From positions 7,203,501-7,267,500 of the forward strand of contig CM064427.1 in assembly GCA_032690845.1 (NCBI GenBank): DNA of 64,000 nt, read 5' to 3'. The position numbers and the translations under genes were made by a program. How positions within the stretch are numbered: position 1 is the first letter of the stretch; each line of letters begins with the position of its first letter. The notes beneath the pieces were generated by a model, which worked only from the letters and a program-made list of their open reading frames with translations, was not told the origin of the DNA and made no database searches. Of the stretch, positions 11,790-24,077 are shown one piece after another. This DNA is from Eleusine coracana subsp. coracana (taxonomy: Eukaryota; Streptophyta; Magnoliopsida; Poales; Poaceae).

Positions 11790-13965
11790 CCGAAATCGGT
11801 CGATGGATCGGGTGGTGGTGGCTTGTGTTGGCCCAACCTACTCAGCCCAATCGGGTTAGGCACGCATTGCCGCCGCTAGCTCCGGGCCTCCGGCCTCAAA
11901 TAAAGCTTCGTCTCGACGAGTCGTCGGCGACGACGACGGCTCAGCGCGGCGCGGGCGTGGCGAACTTCAGGTGGATCCGGTGGGGGCGCGGGGCATGTGT
12001 TTTTTTTTTTTCGTTTGATCCGCGGCACAATCTATCGTGACGGGACGGGCATTTTTCTCTCGTCTTTCTTCTTTCTTTCTTTGGACGAAAACAACGGGTC
12101 GAGGGGCATGGACATTCTTCTCGCTAACGAAGGCACGCTTGCACTGCCTTTATTCTACGGTCATGTTACTGTCGTTTTTTCCCGTCCTAGTAGACGAGTA
12201 GTACTCAGCACTGCTCGAGACGAGGAGCACGAGCCACGAGGTTCGCAACTTCGCAGAAACAAAAAAAGTTTCGGGGAAAAAAAAAAAAGAGGAGCACGAG
12301 CCACGCGTGTCACACATAACAAGGGCCCGGACTGTGGAGGGAGGGGGCAGCGGCGAGTGGGAGAGCGCCTTCGTTCACGGTGCTTTCCCTCTCCGATCGA
12401 GAATATTTGGACGAAAGCGTGAGCAGCGGCAGAGACAGCGACGGGAGATGGAGTTGGGCGCGCGGGAGCTCTCGCCATCGCCGCACGGTCGATCGGCTTT
12501 GACAACGGCAGCGTCAGAAGGAAACCGATCGTGTCCGTCCTTTGTGGGTCAACGTTAAACGGGGGGCTTCTCTTCTCTTTCGTATAGTCGTGCGCGCGCT
12601 CGAGTGGCGCGACGATTTCTACGGGCGGCACGTTTACAAATTTACAAGGCAGGCACGAGAGAGAAAACGAGAGACCCTCGAAATCACGGGAGCGATCGCC
12701 GTTTTCGGAACGTCACTGTCGTTTCGTCGGTGGCTCCTCGGCTTCCTTATTTTGAACCTTGACCTCTCTTTTTTTTTTTTCACCGAGCCGCCCGGGCCAG
12801 GCCTCGTTTTGTGCTAATTGGAAGATCTGCTCGCTCGGCAAGGCGGCAACAGACCGCCAAGAAGATGGGAGCGTAGGACAAACAGACAGCAGGACCAACT
12901 AATTGCAGGCTTTAGGGACCAAGAACGCGAAGTCAGAGCCAACACAGGAGGAGACAGGGATAAGCCAGAAGCATGGATCAATGGATGATGACGCGATAAA
13001 AAGGGAGTGTTGCACGCACTGCTCCCCGCGATAATGCAGGCACCGGTTGACCTGCTACAGAATCCTCAGCCGCACTTATATGCACGCATTATTGGGTTAA
13101 AATATTGGGTCAGCTTACAGGGTCCCCACCCATTTTTGTCTTGACAGGGGAGGGCTGCATTCGGGATTTTTTTTTTTTTCATTCAGCACTATTATCAGCC
13201 GTCAGGCATCAGCCTTGCGCTGTTCTGTTGTGCGATCCGCATGGCTCTGAGTTGGATAAGAGAATGCATTCGGGATGGCCGGATGGGCTGGCAGAGGATG
13301 ATGAGGTGCCTCATCAAGACGAACCTTTCTTTCAGAGTTGAAAAGCGCTGGAGGGTCATTTGTTATCGGCATCAACACGCGGCCGCGGGCATCAACTGGT
13401 GAACTCCGCCAGATGAGGATGAGTACGGATGATCTTTCGACAAAGGAAAAAGAATGAGCAAGGGATGTACCATTTGTGTACTTATCTTCCATTACTTTAC
13501 CTCCATTTAGTGCTTCCCATGTAGTACAAAATAGTGAAAAAGCTTAACTATGACCTTCAAAAAAGCTTAATAATTCTTTATTGATTCAATACATGCTTAA
13601 ATTCGAATGAGGGCGAGGATACACTTTTCGATAATTTTTTTTTACCGGTAGAGTTGTTCCTTAGAAAAAGACGAAGATGATAAATCAGCGTAGGGAAAGT
13701 TGTGGAATCCTGAGCGCTTTTGTTGGGCTGTAGCAGGCCTATTGCCATTGCTATGCTGGAATTACTGGGCTTTCTTCTGTTCTCAGGCCGGACGTGTTTT
13801 CAGCCCATGGGTTTGACTTCAGCGAATTGCTAAGCTGCCGGCAGCGGTCTTCGCGTTCGGTGGGTTCCATAGATTGGGTAGGGTAGTCTCACTCTCACCA
13901 GTCACCAATATGGGCTTTTTCTTTTTTGACAATTACTAATATGGGTTTTGTCATTCCATGAAATG
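11790..13965. repeat. Duplicated non-coding block, copy 1
   Basis: This segment is collinear with 20495-23430. Matching landmarks are CAGCCCAATCGGGTTAGGCA near 11844 (20543 in copy 2), GAATATTTGGACGA near 12400 (20874), CACTGCTCCCC near 13018 (22288), GAGTTGAAAAGCGC near 13335 (22902) and CATAGATTGGGT near 13868 (23380). Identity appears moderate and is broken by indels; copy 1 has about 200 extra bases near 13118-13316. Neither copy preserves a long frame shared with the other, so the block looks non-coding or long decayed. Confidence 0.8.
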
Positions 13966-14792
13966 AAGCTGCTGGCCGCCAGCGATCTAGTGGCGGTGGA
14001 ATTTTTATAAAATGGTCTTTTTTGAAAGTGTTTTTCCAGAATAGATCCCTGGAGAAAGTATTTCTAAAAATGGACCCTTGGCACGACGCCAGCCAACATG
14101 GCGTTGTAGATTCACGTAATAGCGCTAGAGCCGTGTGTCGCCACGTCAGCAGGCGGCCTCGTGGAGGCCTGCCCCGGTGGCACATAGTGCGCCAAAGGGA
14201 ATGGATTGAGTTATGGAAGCTAGGGTTAGGATTAAGGTACAAACTTAGGTAAATGTCATGATTTGTTTGATGTTGATATATGCATTGTTTTTGAGATGCT
14301 TGTTTATTGAATATAAAGATGAGGAGAAGTTGTGCAGGGAAGTTAGGGTATACTTGTTTTGTACATGTAAGAATAATAGTTAAAATTGTTTCATGATTGA
14401 ATTTGTTCATTTTATTTTATATTTTGATAGACAAAATGGGAGACGAAGATGACGGTTACGAGTAGACAAGAAATGTTAGTTTTGATTAGCCGAAAGGTCC
14501 TCCGCCCATGTGCTATTGTGGTGACCCGTGCACGTGGAGAGTTTCTGGTCATTTTAAGATGTTCCACCAAAGCTTTTTGGTAGTGACACTAGTTGTGAGC
14601 ATTGCTTGATGATGTTGTGCGCCCCCCCTCGTGGTGGTGGTGGTTCTGATGCTGCATGTGGTGGTTGTGGGCAACGAACTGGTCCTGACCTGTGGTGCGG
14701 GTATTTGCATTGAAATTCATCACAGTATCGTCTATCATCATCAGCAATGCTTATCACGAGGTCTTCATCGTCTTCGTCATCGTCATCAGCAC

Positions 14793-15083
14793 TGTAGAAA
14801 ATAATCCTTGCCTGCTATAATTAGTAGTTTACTTTCTATAGTTAGCAGTTTAGTTTAGGAATTTGATTATTCGTTCTTGTATCGGCTTATGAAAAGCCAT
14901 CATTATTTTTCCCTGTATTAGTGTATATAAACAAAGCAATAGAGAGGTAAACGCTGTCAATTGCAGCACCAAACCCGATCGTGTTCCTCCCTTGCGTGAG
15001 TTTGTGTTCACGTGTGCGTGCGTGTGTTGGCCAGACAATCTCTCCGGCGACGTGTGCATCATTTCTCCGGCGAGATTCTAACA
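14793..15083 (+). repeat. 5' LTR of nested Copia
   Basis: A 291-bp LTR starting TGTAGAAAATAATCC and ending GAGATTCTAACA. It contains a TATATAAAC promoter-like motif near 14925. It pairs with 19402-19692. Confidence 0.92.
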
Positions 15084-15120
15084 ATTGGCATCAAGAGCTA
15101 GGTTTGTCCAAGGCGTGAAG

Positions 15121-18100
15121 ATGTCAAGCAAGAAGGTCGGTGACACCTCCGGCGATGGTGTCGTGATCTAGCAAGTAATTCGTGAGGTGGGCAGCAGGAA
15201 TAACTATCTCGTTCTCACTAAGGCCAATTACTCCGATTTGGCGCTGCTCATGAAGGTGAAGTGGAAGGCCAGAGCCCTCTGGAACGTCATCGAGAACGGC
15301 GGCACCGACGCCCAGGAGGAGATGATGGTGCTCGACGCGTTGTGCGGCGCGGTACCACCGGAGATGGTGTCGTCGATTGCCAAGAAGGAGACGACCAAGG
15401 AGGCCTGGGACGCGATCGCGACAATGAGGATTGGTGATGATCGCATGAAGAAGTCGGCGGTGGAGCACTTGCGCCGGCAATTCGACCTCACCACGTTCGG
15501 CGATGGCGAGACCATCGAGGACTACGTGCTTCGTCTGGAGGGCATGGCGGCGCACATCAACACACTGGGCCAGGAGTTGAAGGATTCGGAGATCGAGTAA
15601 AAGATCTTGTGTAGCCTGCCGCCTCGGTTCAAGTAGATCGCGATCGCCATCAAGACACTTCTCGATGTGTCGACGATGTCGGTCGCCGATCTGACGGGGC
15701 AGTTAAAGGAAGCCGAGGAGGCTTTCGAGGAAGCTTCGGCGTCGCTGCAGCATGAGGGCAAGCTGTACCTCACGGAGGAGGAGTGGAACTCGTGGAGGAA
15801 GAAGCGCGAGGAAGAACACGACAGCGGCGCGAGCAGCTGCTCGGCGCGTCGCGGCGGTGGCGGCGGCGGTAGGCGTGGGTGCGGACGTGGTAGTCCTCCA
15901 TGTGGGCTGCCGACTTCAAACTGGACCACCGGCAATGAATGCCAGCGTTATGGCAAGATGGGTCACTGGGCCCGAGAGTGCAGGTCGAAGCCCAAAAAGG
16001 AACAGGTTCACGTTGCGCAAGATGAAGAGGAGGCCTCGCTCTGGCTCGTGACGGCATCAGCAACACTCTCACCGGTGGTCGACGTGCCTGCCAGTGATGA
16101 TTCGGTGCTTTGAGAGGCAGGCCAAGAGCATGGCGTTGGCAGGTCTGGGGCGGCGTCGACGGGATCCGTCGCCCAACTTGAGATCCAGGAGGAGAAGGTA
16201 TTCGCCCACCTCGGAGAAGAGAAGGATCAGGAGGCGGAGACCTGGGTTCTGGACACCAGCGCCACCAACCATATGACCGGATCCAGGTCCGCCTTCAGCA
16301 AGCTAGAGACAACGCTGCTCGGCACCGAGCGGTTTGGCGATGACTCAGTGGCACGCATCGAAGGTCGGGGCACCGTTGTTTTCGAGTGCAAGAACGGAGA
16401 GGTCCAGTCGCTCCCCGGAGTCTACTTCATCCCGCGGCTGACGACAAACATCATCAGCATCGGTCAGCTCGATGAGGACGGCTACAAGACCGAGATCGAC
16501 GATGGGGTGATGACGGTTCACAAGCCTGGTGGCAAGCTGCTGGCGAAGGTGGCACATGCAGGCAACCGCCTGTACAAGTTCTAGCTGAAGGTGGCACAAC
16601 CGTCGTGCCTGGCGGTGCGCGGGAACGACAACGAGGAGGCATGACGCTGGCACGAGCGTTTCGGCCATGTCAACATGGCGGCGCTGAGGAAGCTAGCTCG
16701 GGAGGAGCTAGTGCGTGGCTTGCCCGTGATCGAGCAAGTCGGTCATATGTGCAAGGCGTGCCAAGCCGGGAAGTAGAGGCGCACCTCGTTTCCAGCAAAG
16801 GCGGAGTACCGGGCACGACAGCGACTCGAGCTGGTGCATGATGATCTCTGTGGGCTCATCTCACCGACGACGCCCACAGGTAACAAGTACTTTTTGCTGT
16901 TGGTGGATGACCTCAGCAGGTACATATGGGTAGCCGCGATTACTTCAAAGGATCATGCAACGGCTGCCATCAAGGAGAGTCGCGAGCTAAGGGTGAGTCC
17001 GGAGTCAAGCTAAAGGCACTCTGAACTGATCATGGTGGCAAGTTCACCGCGAGGGAGTTCGCGGAGTACTGCGTAGGCGAGGGCGTGCATCGCCAGCACA
17101 CTGCGCCCTACAACCCGCAGTAGAACGGCATCGTCGAGCGCCGGAATGGCACGGTGGTGGCTACAGCGAGGAGCATGCTCAAGGCGAAGGGGCTCCCCGA
17201 CTGTTTTTGGGGTGAGGCAGTTAACACCGCTGTGTATGTGCTGAACTGATGCCCAACAAAGAGCGTGGACAGGATGACCCCGTTCGAGGCGTGGCACGGG
17301 AAGAAGCCGGCGGTGCACCACGTCCGGACGTTCGGCTGCATCGTCTACGTCCATAACACGATGCCACACCTGAAGAAGCTCAATGACCGTGGCCAGAAGA
17401 TGATCTTTGTCGGCTACGAGCGCGGCTCCAAGGCGTACTGCACTTATGACCCCATCGCGAATCGTGTTCATGTGACACACGACGTGGTGTTCGACGAACA
17501 AGCCCAATGAGGCTGGGGCACCAGTGGCGGCGATGGCGAGCCGGCTGGTGTCGATGATGTGTTCACGGTGGAGTACACCACCTGGGGACAAGCCGCACCT
17601 GGTGATGAGACGGTCGAGGTGCCTACGGGAGATGCACCAGGAGAACATTTGCTGACTCTGGGTGTTGAGGCCGACGAGTCGGAGCCTGGCTCACCGGACA
17701 GTGTCGATGATGACAACCTCGACGCCGACCATGATGATGACGCGCCTCTTCGGTTCCACAGCATCAACGACATCATGGGGTAGGCCTCGCCGCGTGGGCT
17801 CGCACCACGCGCACTGGTGATGGAGGAGCTTCATGCGATGAGCGCCGACGAGCCCGCCTCATTCGTCGAGGCGGAAGGTAGCCCAGTTGGAGGAAGGCGA
17901 TGATGGAGGAGATGGACTTCATCGAGGAGAACGACACGTGGTGCCTCGTCGACCTCCCACCTGGACGCAAGGCGATCGGCGTGAAGTGGGTCTTCAAGGT
18001 GAAGCGGGACGAACACGGGGCAGTGTCCAAGCACAAGGCACGCCTCGTGGTGAAGAGCTACGCACAACAACACGACATCGACTACGACGATGTGTTCGCG

Positions 18101-19390
18101 CCGGTGGTCCGGCTCGACTCGGTGCGCCTGCTCATCGCCCTCGCGGCGCACGAGGGGAGGGAGGTGCACCACATGGACGTCAAATCGATATTCCTCAATA
18201 GGGACCTGCAGGAGGAGGTCTACGTCAAGCAGCCGGCCGGTTTCGTCATCATCGGCAAGGAGCACAAGGTGCTCAAGTTGCGGAAGGCACTGTATGGCCT
18301 GCATCAAGCGCCACGTGCTTGGAACGTGAAGCTCGACAGCACATTGCTATCACTCGGTTTTAGGACGAGCCCTTTGGAGCACACCATCTACGTTAGGCAG
18401 GGTCGTGATGCTCGGCTAGTGGTCGGGGTCTATGTCGATGACCTCGTGATCACCGGTTCGAGCGCCGGCGACATTAGGACCTTTAAGGAGGAGATGGTGG
18501 GTGTGTTCAAGATGAGTGACCTCGGCCTGCTTCACTACTACCTCGGCATTGAAGTGAAGCAGAGCGCAAGGGGGATCTCACTGAGCCAAGGTGCCTACGT
18601 CGGCAAGATCTTGGAGAAATGCGGCATGGCCGGATGCAACCCCTGCCAAACACCCATGGAGATGCGGCTCAAGCTGAGTAAGCTCAGCGAGAGATCGCCG
18701 GTCGATGCGACGATGTACATGAGCATCTGGAGTCTGAGGTATCTGGTTAACACTCGCCCTGATCTCGCATTTGCTGTCGGGTTTGTTAGCCGGTTCCTGA
18801 AGGATCCACAGGAGGACCACCTCGTCGCGGTGAAGCGCATTCTGCGTTATGTGGCCGGGACCCAGAATTAGGGACTCTGGTTCCGCTAGAAGGAGGAGGG
18901 TGAAGCCAAGCTCACTGGCTTTAGTGACAGCGATTATGCCGGCGATGTCGATGGTAGGAAGAGCACGACGGGCGTGATCTTCTTCCTTAGCAGCAGTCCG
19001 ATCACCTGGTAGTCTATGAAGCAGAAGGTGGTGGCACAATCAAGCTGCGAGACGGAGTATATAGCAGCTGCCAATGCTGCTTGTCAGGCATTATGGCTGG
19101 CTCAGGTGCTTGCAGAAGTGCAAGGATCAGCACCGAGAGCACCAATGCTGCAGGTGAACAACAAGTCCGCCATTGCTTTAATCAAGAATCCAGTGCTCCA
19201 TGGACAAAGTAAGCATATCCAGGTGAAGTATCACCTACTCCGAGAGTCTGCGGAAGATAGCTTGATTCGTGTCGAGTTCATCAGGAGTGAGGAACAGCTT
19301 GACGATATTCTTACAAAGCCGCTTGGCAAGACCAAATTTCATGAGCTGCGTACCTAGATCGGCCTAATCAACATTGAGCAGCGCAAGGTT
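15121..19390 (+). pseudogene. Copia gag-pol polyprotein, degenerate
   Basis: Gag with a UBN2-like core (15187-15600) is followed by a zinc-knuckle relic near 15940 in which the second cysteine is tyrosine (CQRYGKMGHWAREC). The protease signature near 16250 reads LDTSATNHMTG, with Ser in place of the usual Gly. Integrase spans about 16650-17500 with D-D-E region fragments, reverse transcriptase spans 17900-18871 with YVDD retained, and RNase H runs to about 19356. At least a dozen in-frame stops (for example at 15598 and near 16582) plus a frameshift near 16980 break it, so it cannot make a polyprotein. Several breaks are TAG or TAA at positions normally CAG or TGG, consistent with deamination of methylated cytosines. 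Confidence 0.92.
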
Positions 19391-19401
19391 TAGGAGGAGA
19401 T

Positions 19402-19692
19402 TATAGGAAATAATCCTTGTCTGCTATAATTAGTAGTTTACTTTCTATAGTTAGCAACTTAGTTTAGGAATTTGATTATTCGTTCTTGTATCGGCTTATG
19501 GAAAGCCATCATTACTTTTTCTTGTATTAGTCTATATAAACAAAGCAATAGATGGGTAAATGCTGTCAATTGCAGCACCAAACCCGATCGTGTTCCTCCC
19601 TTGCGTGAGTTTGTGTTCACGTGTGTATGCGTGTGTTGGTGAGGCAATCTCTTCGGCGGCGAGCATGTCGTTTCTCCGGCGAGATTCTAACA
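19402..19692 (+). repeat. 3' LTR of nested Copia
   Basis: A 291-bp LTR beginning TATAGGAAATAATCC, so the canonical TG start is mutated, and ending GAGATTCTAACA. It is followed directly by the AGCAC target duplication. Confidence 0.92.
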
Positions 19693-19815
19693 AGCACAAG
19701 AGGGAGAGGTCGACAGAGGGAAAAGATCTACAGGCGCCCGACCATCTGGGCCTTCTGGCCCGCTGCCGCCGTGTCAGCTGCAAGCACCCGACTGCCGCCT
19801 ACACTACCCTAAACC

Positions 19816-19842
<27 letters not shown>
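19816..19842. repeat. (GA)n microsatellite
   Basis: About 13 GA units inside the right arm of the MULE. Confidence 0.8.
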
Positions 19843-19846
<4 letters not shown>

Positions 19847-21492
19847 AGAAGCTCGTGGAGAAGAAGTAACTAAGAAGAAGGCCGCTCCTCTATTAACCAC
19901 GAACGACGCCGGCGGCGCCGTGCTACTCACATACGGCGCCAAAGGGTCCAGCGCCGTAGGGCAAGCCGCCACGTTGCCCCTGCGGAGGTGGCAACACACG
20001 ACACTAGCTTACTCGGCACCAAATCTTTGACTTACGGCGTCATGTTGACCGGCGCTATATAGAGGATTCATTTTTTGGAATACTTTTCCCAGGGGTTTAT
20101 TTTAGAAAAAAATGTTTTAAAAAAACATTTTGTAAAAATTTCACTCTAGTGGCGCCGCGGTGAGTTTATGGGTAAAAAATCCTCCGAGACGCGATCCTGC
20201 CTTATCTGGCTAGCTGTCACGTTTTCCCGTCGTTATAGTGGGGGTGCGGAGATCTCTCTCAGGCGCCCTGGCCTCGCCGCCGGTCGTTCTCGTTGACAAC
20301 TTCATATCTGCTATCCAGCCAATTGTCCCATGGAAACAGTTGCTCTCTCATCTCAGTACGTTTAGGGTTCCATGCACAGTAGAGCACAAGTTCTCTTGGA
20401 TAAACTGAGCTAATATGCACTGACATATTTAGACAAGAAACTGAGCAGTACCATCTACTATTGCAGACTTGCAGTGATGATGCACATGCACAGATACCGG
20501 GGGATCGATCGGTGGTAGCTCTTTGGCCTAGCCTGGCCTAGTCAGCCCAATTGGGTTAGGCATGCACTGGAGCGGTGGAGCCGGCATGGCAAGCTCCAGC
20601 TCAAAGCTTGCCGTTGGTCGGCACTATCTATCACCGATGCGACGGGCATTATTGTTCCCGTCTTTCTGGCTTCTTTGTTTGGAGGAAAACAACGGGTTGA
20701 GCCATCGCGAGGGGGCATTCTTCTCGCCAACGATTACTGCCGCTTTCACCGGCTCCTTCTTCCGAGTAGACGAGTACTCAGCAGCGCAACGAGGAGCACG
20801 AGCCGCACATACCAGAACGAGGGCGCCGCAGCGGGTGGGAGAGAGCGCCCGTCCACGGTGCTTTCCCTCTCGGAGAATATTTGGACGAGAACGAAAGCGT
20901 GAGCAGCGGCGGCGAGAGCGACGTGAGATGGAGTTGGCTCGCGGGAGCCTTCGCCACCGCGCGCGCCAGCGTTCGTGTCGTTGCCACTTGCCAGCGCGGT
21001 CGCACGATCGATCGGGCTTTGACCTCGGAAGACGCTGTCGGCGTCACAAGGAATGAAAAGGCGACGATCGTGTCCGTCTCGCCGGGTGAACATTCCACTG
21101 GGACGGGGGCTTCTCTCCTCTTTCGTAAGTTGCGTGTGCGCTCGAGTGGCGCACTGGCGCGACGATTTCTGCGTGCATCAGCGTTGGCCCAGGATGAGAA
21201 AACGATACCCTCGAAATCACAGGAGCAATCGCCGTTTCTGAACATGAGTTCGCGCACTGTGATATCAGCCACTGGTTTCGTCGGAGGCTCCGAGCTTTGC
21301 TCGGCCTCGTCGTTTTGAACCTTGGATTCTCTGTTTTTCACCGTCAATTCCAGACCTCATATGTGTTCATGGTTTAGTTTGCCCGGCAACAGGCCACCAA
21401 ATAGTAAACCAGACAACAGAGCAATGATCAGAGGTAACATGAGAGGAGACAGGGACAAGACAGAACCCCGTCAATGGGTGGTCACCGCGATC

Positions 21493-22275
21493 AGGGCCGG
21501 TCCTGGGGAGGGCAAAAGGGGCGGCGGCCCTGGGCCCCTGATCCGAAGGCCCCTTCCCATGATATGTACAATACATATTAGTATATGTGAAATTCATATT
21601 TACGACTAGTGTAACCTAAAATTCTAACTTAATCAACCTAGCAGTCTGTAAAACATATAAATTTTAATCAAAACTCTTAGGATTCTTAGCACATGCACAT
21701 GTTAGGACACCAAGTCTTATTCACCGTGCTTGCCTACCTCTTTGTTGCTCGAGCATAATACAATAAGTTAATAATTCACCTTTTTAGCACACGAGAATAC
21801 ATCATAAATGTGTTGAGACCATAGTTTGATCTAGAGTTCTAAGATAAAGAGTAGGATTTTGCTGCTATCACATTGAGATCTTAGTTTGCGTCTTTGATCT
21901 AGTCTGGTCCTAAGTTATTGATGCATCACCAACAGTGACGAATTGATTTTTTGTAGTTCAACTTCTTTCACTTATCCTCTTAGTCATTTCATACAATGCA
22001 TGCATCGGACCGTGATAAAAGAAGGAGGCGAATAAATATACTGATCAAATCATAGAATAAAACCGTCGATATTTTTAAGTTACAAGTCAATATATTAAAT
22101 TCATCTACGATAAAATCTACTAATATTAATGATGAGATTTTATTTTAGAGAGTAATATCATAAAAATAATCGTAATTCTAAATAGCAAGGGATATATATA
22201 CTAATAATTTTAATATCATATTAATGGGCCCCGATTTTTAGATTCGCCCCGGCCACCGTAAACTCAGAATGAGGT
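21493..22275. mobile_element. Probable non-autonomous hAT-like DNA transposon
   Basis: The left end CAGGGCCGGTCCTGG, followed by GGGCGGCGGCCCTGGGCCCC, is the style of a common grass hAT terminus; the right side contains GGGCCCCGATTTTTAG..CGCCCCGG. The interior is AT-rich and non-coding. The block copy at 11790-13965 lacks it, which supports insertion after duplication. The right terminus is degraded, and I could not identify a clean 8-bp target duplication. Confidence 0.5.
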
Positions 22276-22385
22276 GCTCCACGAGCGGCACTGCTCCCCT
22301 ACGATAATGTACGCATCGGTTGACCTGCTATAGAGCATCCAGCAGGCGCGCCCACTGCCTGTTCATCAGTTTGGTTTTTGTTTTC

Positions 22386-22712
22386 TTTTTTTTTTTAAGC
22401 CTCTCTACTGAATCGTGCAGCTGTAGAATCTATTCATATACTTAAATGCACACCTCACATAACCCACGTACAACCACTCACACCATTAAAAATACATGCA
22501 CACACCTACAGCTATACGCAGTAATAATCACGTCCTTCTTGTCAAAGCACCGAAGTCTAGGCGACGGGGACGTCGTACTCACTCTGTGACATGACTGCTA
22601 ATTTATTTAGGAACAGACCCCGCTGAGAACGGAGGTGTCGAATCCAGAATTTAAACTCTCGTGGGCAGGGAGCGATCCAGCGCTCCTACCACTCGGCCAT
22701 TGGCCCGTTCTC
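22386..22712 (-). mobile_element. tRNA-derived SINE
   Basis: Read on the minus strand, it begins near 22712 with an RNA polymerase III A box (TGGCCGAGTGGTAGG, about 22685-22699). A B box (GGATTCGACACC, 22634-22645) follows at tRNA-like spacing, then an unrelated body of about 240 bp and a terminal A-run (T-run at 22386-22396 on the plus strand). This layout is that of a plant SINE whose head resembles tRNA-Leu/Ser. It is missing from the paralogous block copy 1. I could not define its target-site duplication. Confidence 0.75.
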
Positions 22713-23430
22713 ATTTCGTCCTTTTCCTCCTTGCGAACCGTGAAGTGCCGCGCGCTGTACAGGTGTCTGACGTTCGGAAGGTACCCATGTCTGAGGCAGT
22801 GACTGGATGTGCACTACTACTACCACTATTATGCTACACTTATGCACGCATTATTCGGTTAAATATATCGGGTCAGCTCAAATGGAGACGAACCTTTTTC
22901 CAGAGTTGAAAAGCGCGGGAGGGTCATTTGTTACCGGCATCAACACCTGCACATCAAGGCATCAACTCCGTGTGCGTTGTTTTCGGTATGTAGATGAGGA
23001 CGAGTATTGAGTAGGGATGATCTTTCGACAAAAGAAAAACGAATGAGAAGGGATGGGTAATCTTAATACTTTGTTTTTTTGGACTGGCAAGATGTAGAAC
23101 TCCTATTTAACTTTTTTTCCCTAGAAAAGGAATTCTTTTTTGAGGTGAGGTGAGAGAAAAGAAGATGATGATAATGAGGGCCAGATCCCCACCGTTAGCG
23201 CTTTTGAGGGCCAGATCAGCTTGCGCCTGGGGCCTTGGGGGAGACCTTCGTGGGCTTCAGAATAGGGCCTTTCTTGTCGAGTGAGGCCGTCGAATTCCCC
23301 TTTCGCTGGAGGCCCTATATGTTTTGCCCATGGGCTTGGCCTCCGACAGCTGTGGGCGCGATCTTCTCATTCCGTGGGCTTCATAGATTGGGTGGTCTCT
23401 TGAAAATGGGCTTGTCATTCTGTGAAGGTG

Positions 23431-24062
23431 TCGGGCTGATATCAATACAGTCCCGTCAGGTTCGCCGAGTTGAGTTTGACTTGAGTCGGCCCAGCGTTCG
23501 GCATGGTGCACTGAAAGCCCGTCGGCATCATCGGCGAGCCCACATTTTTCGCGTGGAGAAGAATGGGGTGGAGGCGTGGAGCTGACCAGCCGCGGACGGC
23601 GCCCATCCCCACCGGCGGCGGAAAGTCGGTGGGTCGCTGGATGCCATGATTTCCATAATCTTCTCGCTTTGGCATTCTTTCACCTCGTGGTTCGTGTTTC
23701 TCACGCTCTGTTGCATTCTTGTTTGCTTAATTCACTGCTGATTTGGTGGCACACATAGCCTTTTGATTTTTCTTATGGCTTCCAACAACCCCACTTCCTG
23801 GAATTGCTCTTGTTGCGAATACACGAGGCAGTACTAGGCTATGATGCACTACTTGAGAAAAGAAGAACGCGTATGATATGGTATTCGAATTAGTATCTTG
23901 TTGGTGATTGTTAATTGTTATCAAAGTCTCCAACAAAATTTAAATCTTCTAATTTTTGACTTTTTGGTGTTCAGATTGATGGAAGCTTGGCGAATTAAAC
24001 ATTTGGCAATATACAGTTGGGTGGTGGATACTGGTGGTAACTATGGATTCAGTTCTATGACG
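23431..24062. other. Intergenic, no recognised gene
   Basis: No recognisable coding region or terminal repeats; short opposing frames only. Confidence 0.35.
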
Positions 24063-24077
24063 AAATAGTGGTGCTGT

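Larger units (their letters stand above)
14793..19692 (+). mobile_element. Decayed Ty1/Copia LTR retrotransposon nested in the MULE
   Basis: A full-length 4.9-kb element flanked by perfect 5-bp target duplications AGCAC (14788-14792 and 19693-19697). The LTRs are 14793-15083 and 19402-19692, 291 bp each. A primer-binding site resembling the initiator-methionine tRNA complement (TTGGCATCAAGAGC) starts at about 15085, and a purine tract AGGAGGAGAT precedes the 3' LTR. The order gag, protease, integrase, reverse transcriptase, RNase H is that of Copia. I count roughly 25 differences between the LTRs by eye and the 3' LTR has lost its 5' TG, so the insertion is fairly old. Confidence 0.93.
13996..20144. 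mobile_element. Mutator-like element (MULE) with a nested Copia
   Basis: Long terminal inverted repeats of about 120 bp: the left begins GTGGAATTTTTATAAAATGG and the right, in reverse complement, begins GTGAAATTTTTACAAAATG. Both continue through a CTGG(A/G)(G/A)AAAGTATT block to a GACGCC(A/G)..CAACATG(G/A)CG block. A 10-bp direct repeat TCTAGTGGCG flanks it (13986-13995 and 20145-20154). Without the nested Copia and its duplicated 5 bp it would be about 1.24 kb. The left interior near 14500 reads, with stops, GPPPMCYCGDPC, like a GRF-type zinc motif seen in plant mobile elements. No transposase is recognisable, so it is a non-autonomous or gutted copy. Confidence 0.82.
20495..23430. repeat. 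Duplicated non-coding block, copy 2
   Basis: Collinear with 11790-13965 in the same orientation. It is longer because it carries a hAT-like insertion (about 21493-22275) and a SINE (22386-22712), both absent from copy 1. It begins near TCAGCCCAATTGGGTTAGGCA and ends near CATAGATTGGGTGGTC. The frame at 20562-21056 has no homologous frame in copy 1, so I do not call a gene. Confidence 0.8.

Noticed and set aside
12161..12631. 156-codon minus-strand frame in duplicated block copy 1
   Set aside because: Low-complexity composition, no domain, and not conserved as a frame in block copy 2.
20562..21347. Overlapping frames of 145-189 codons in block copy 2
   Set aside because: They overlap on both strands, are GC-driven, and their counterparts in block copy 1 are broken.
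22634..22699. Free-standing tRNA gene
   Set aside because: A and B boxes are present, but no cloverleaf acceptor stem is formed and an A-tailed body follows, so it is a SINE.
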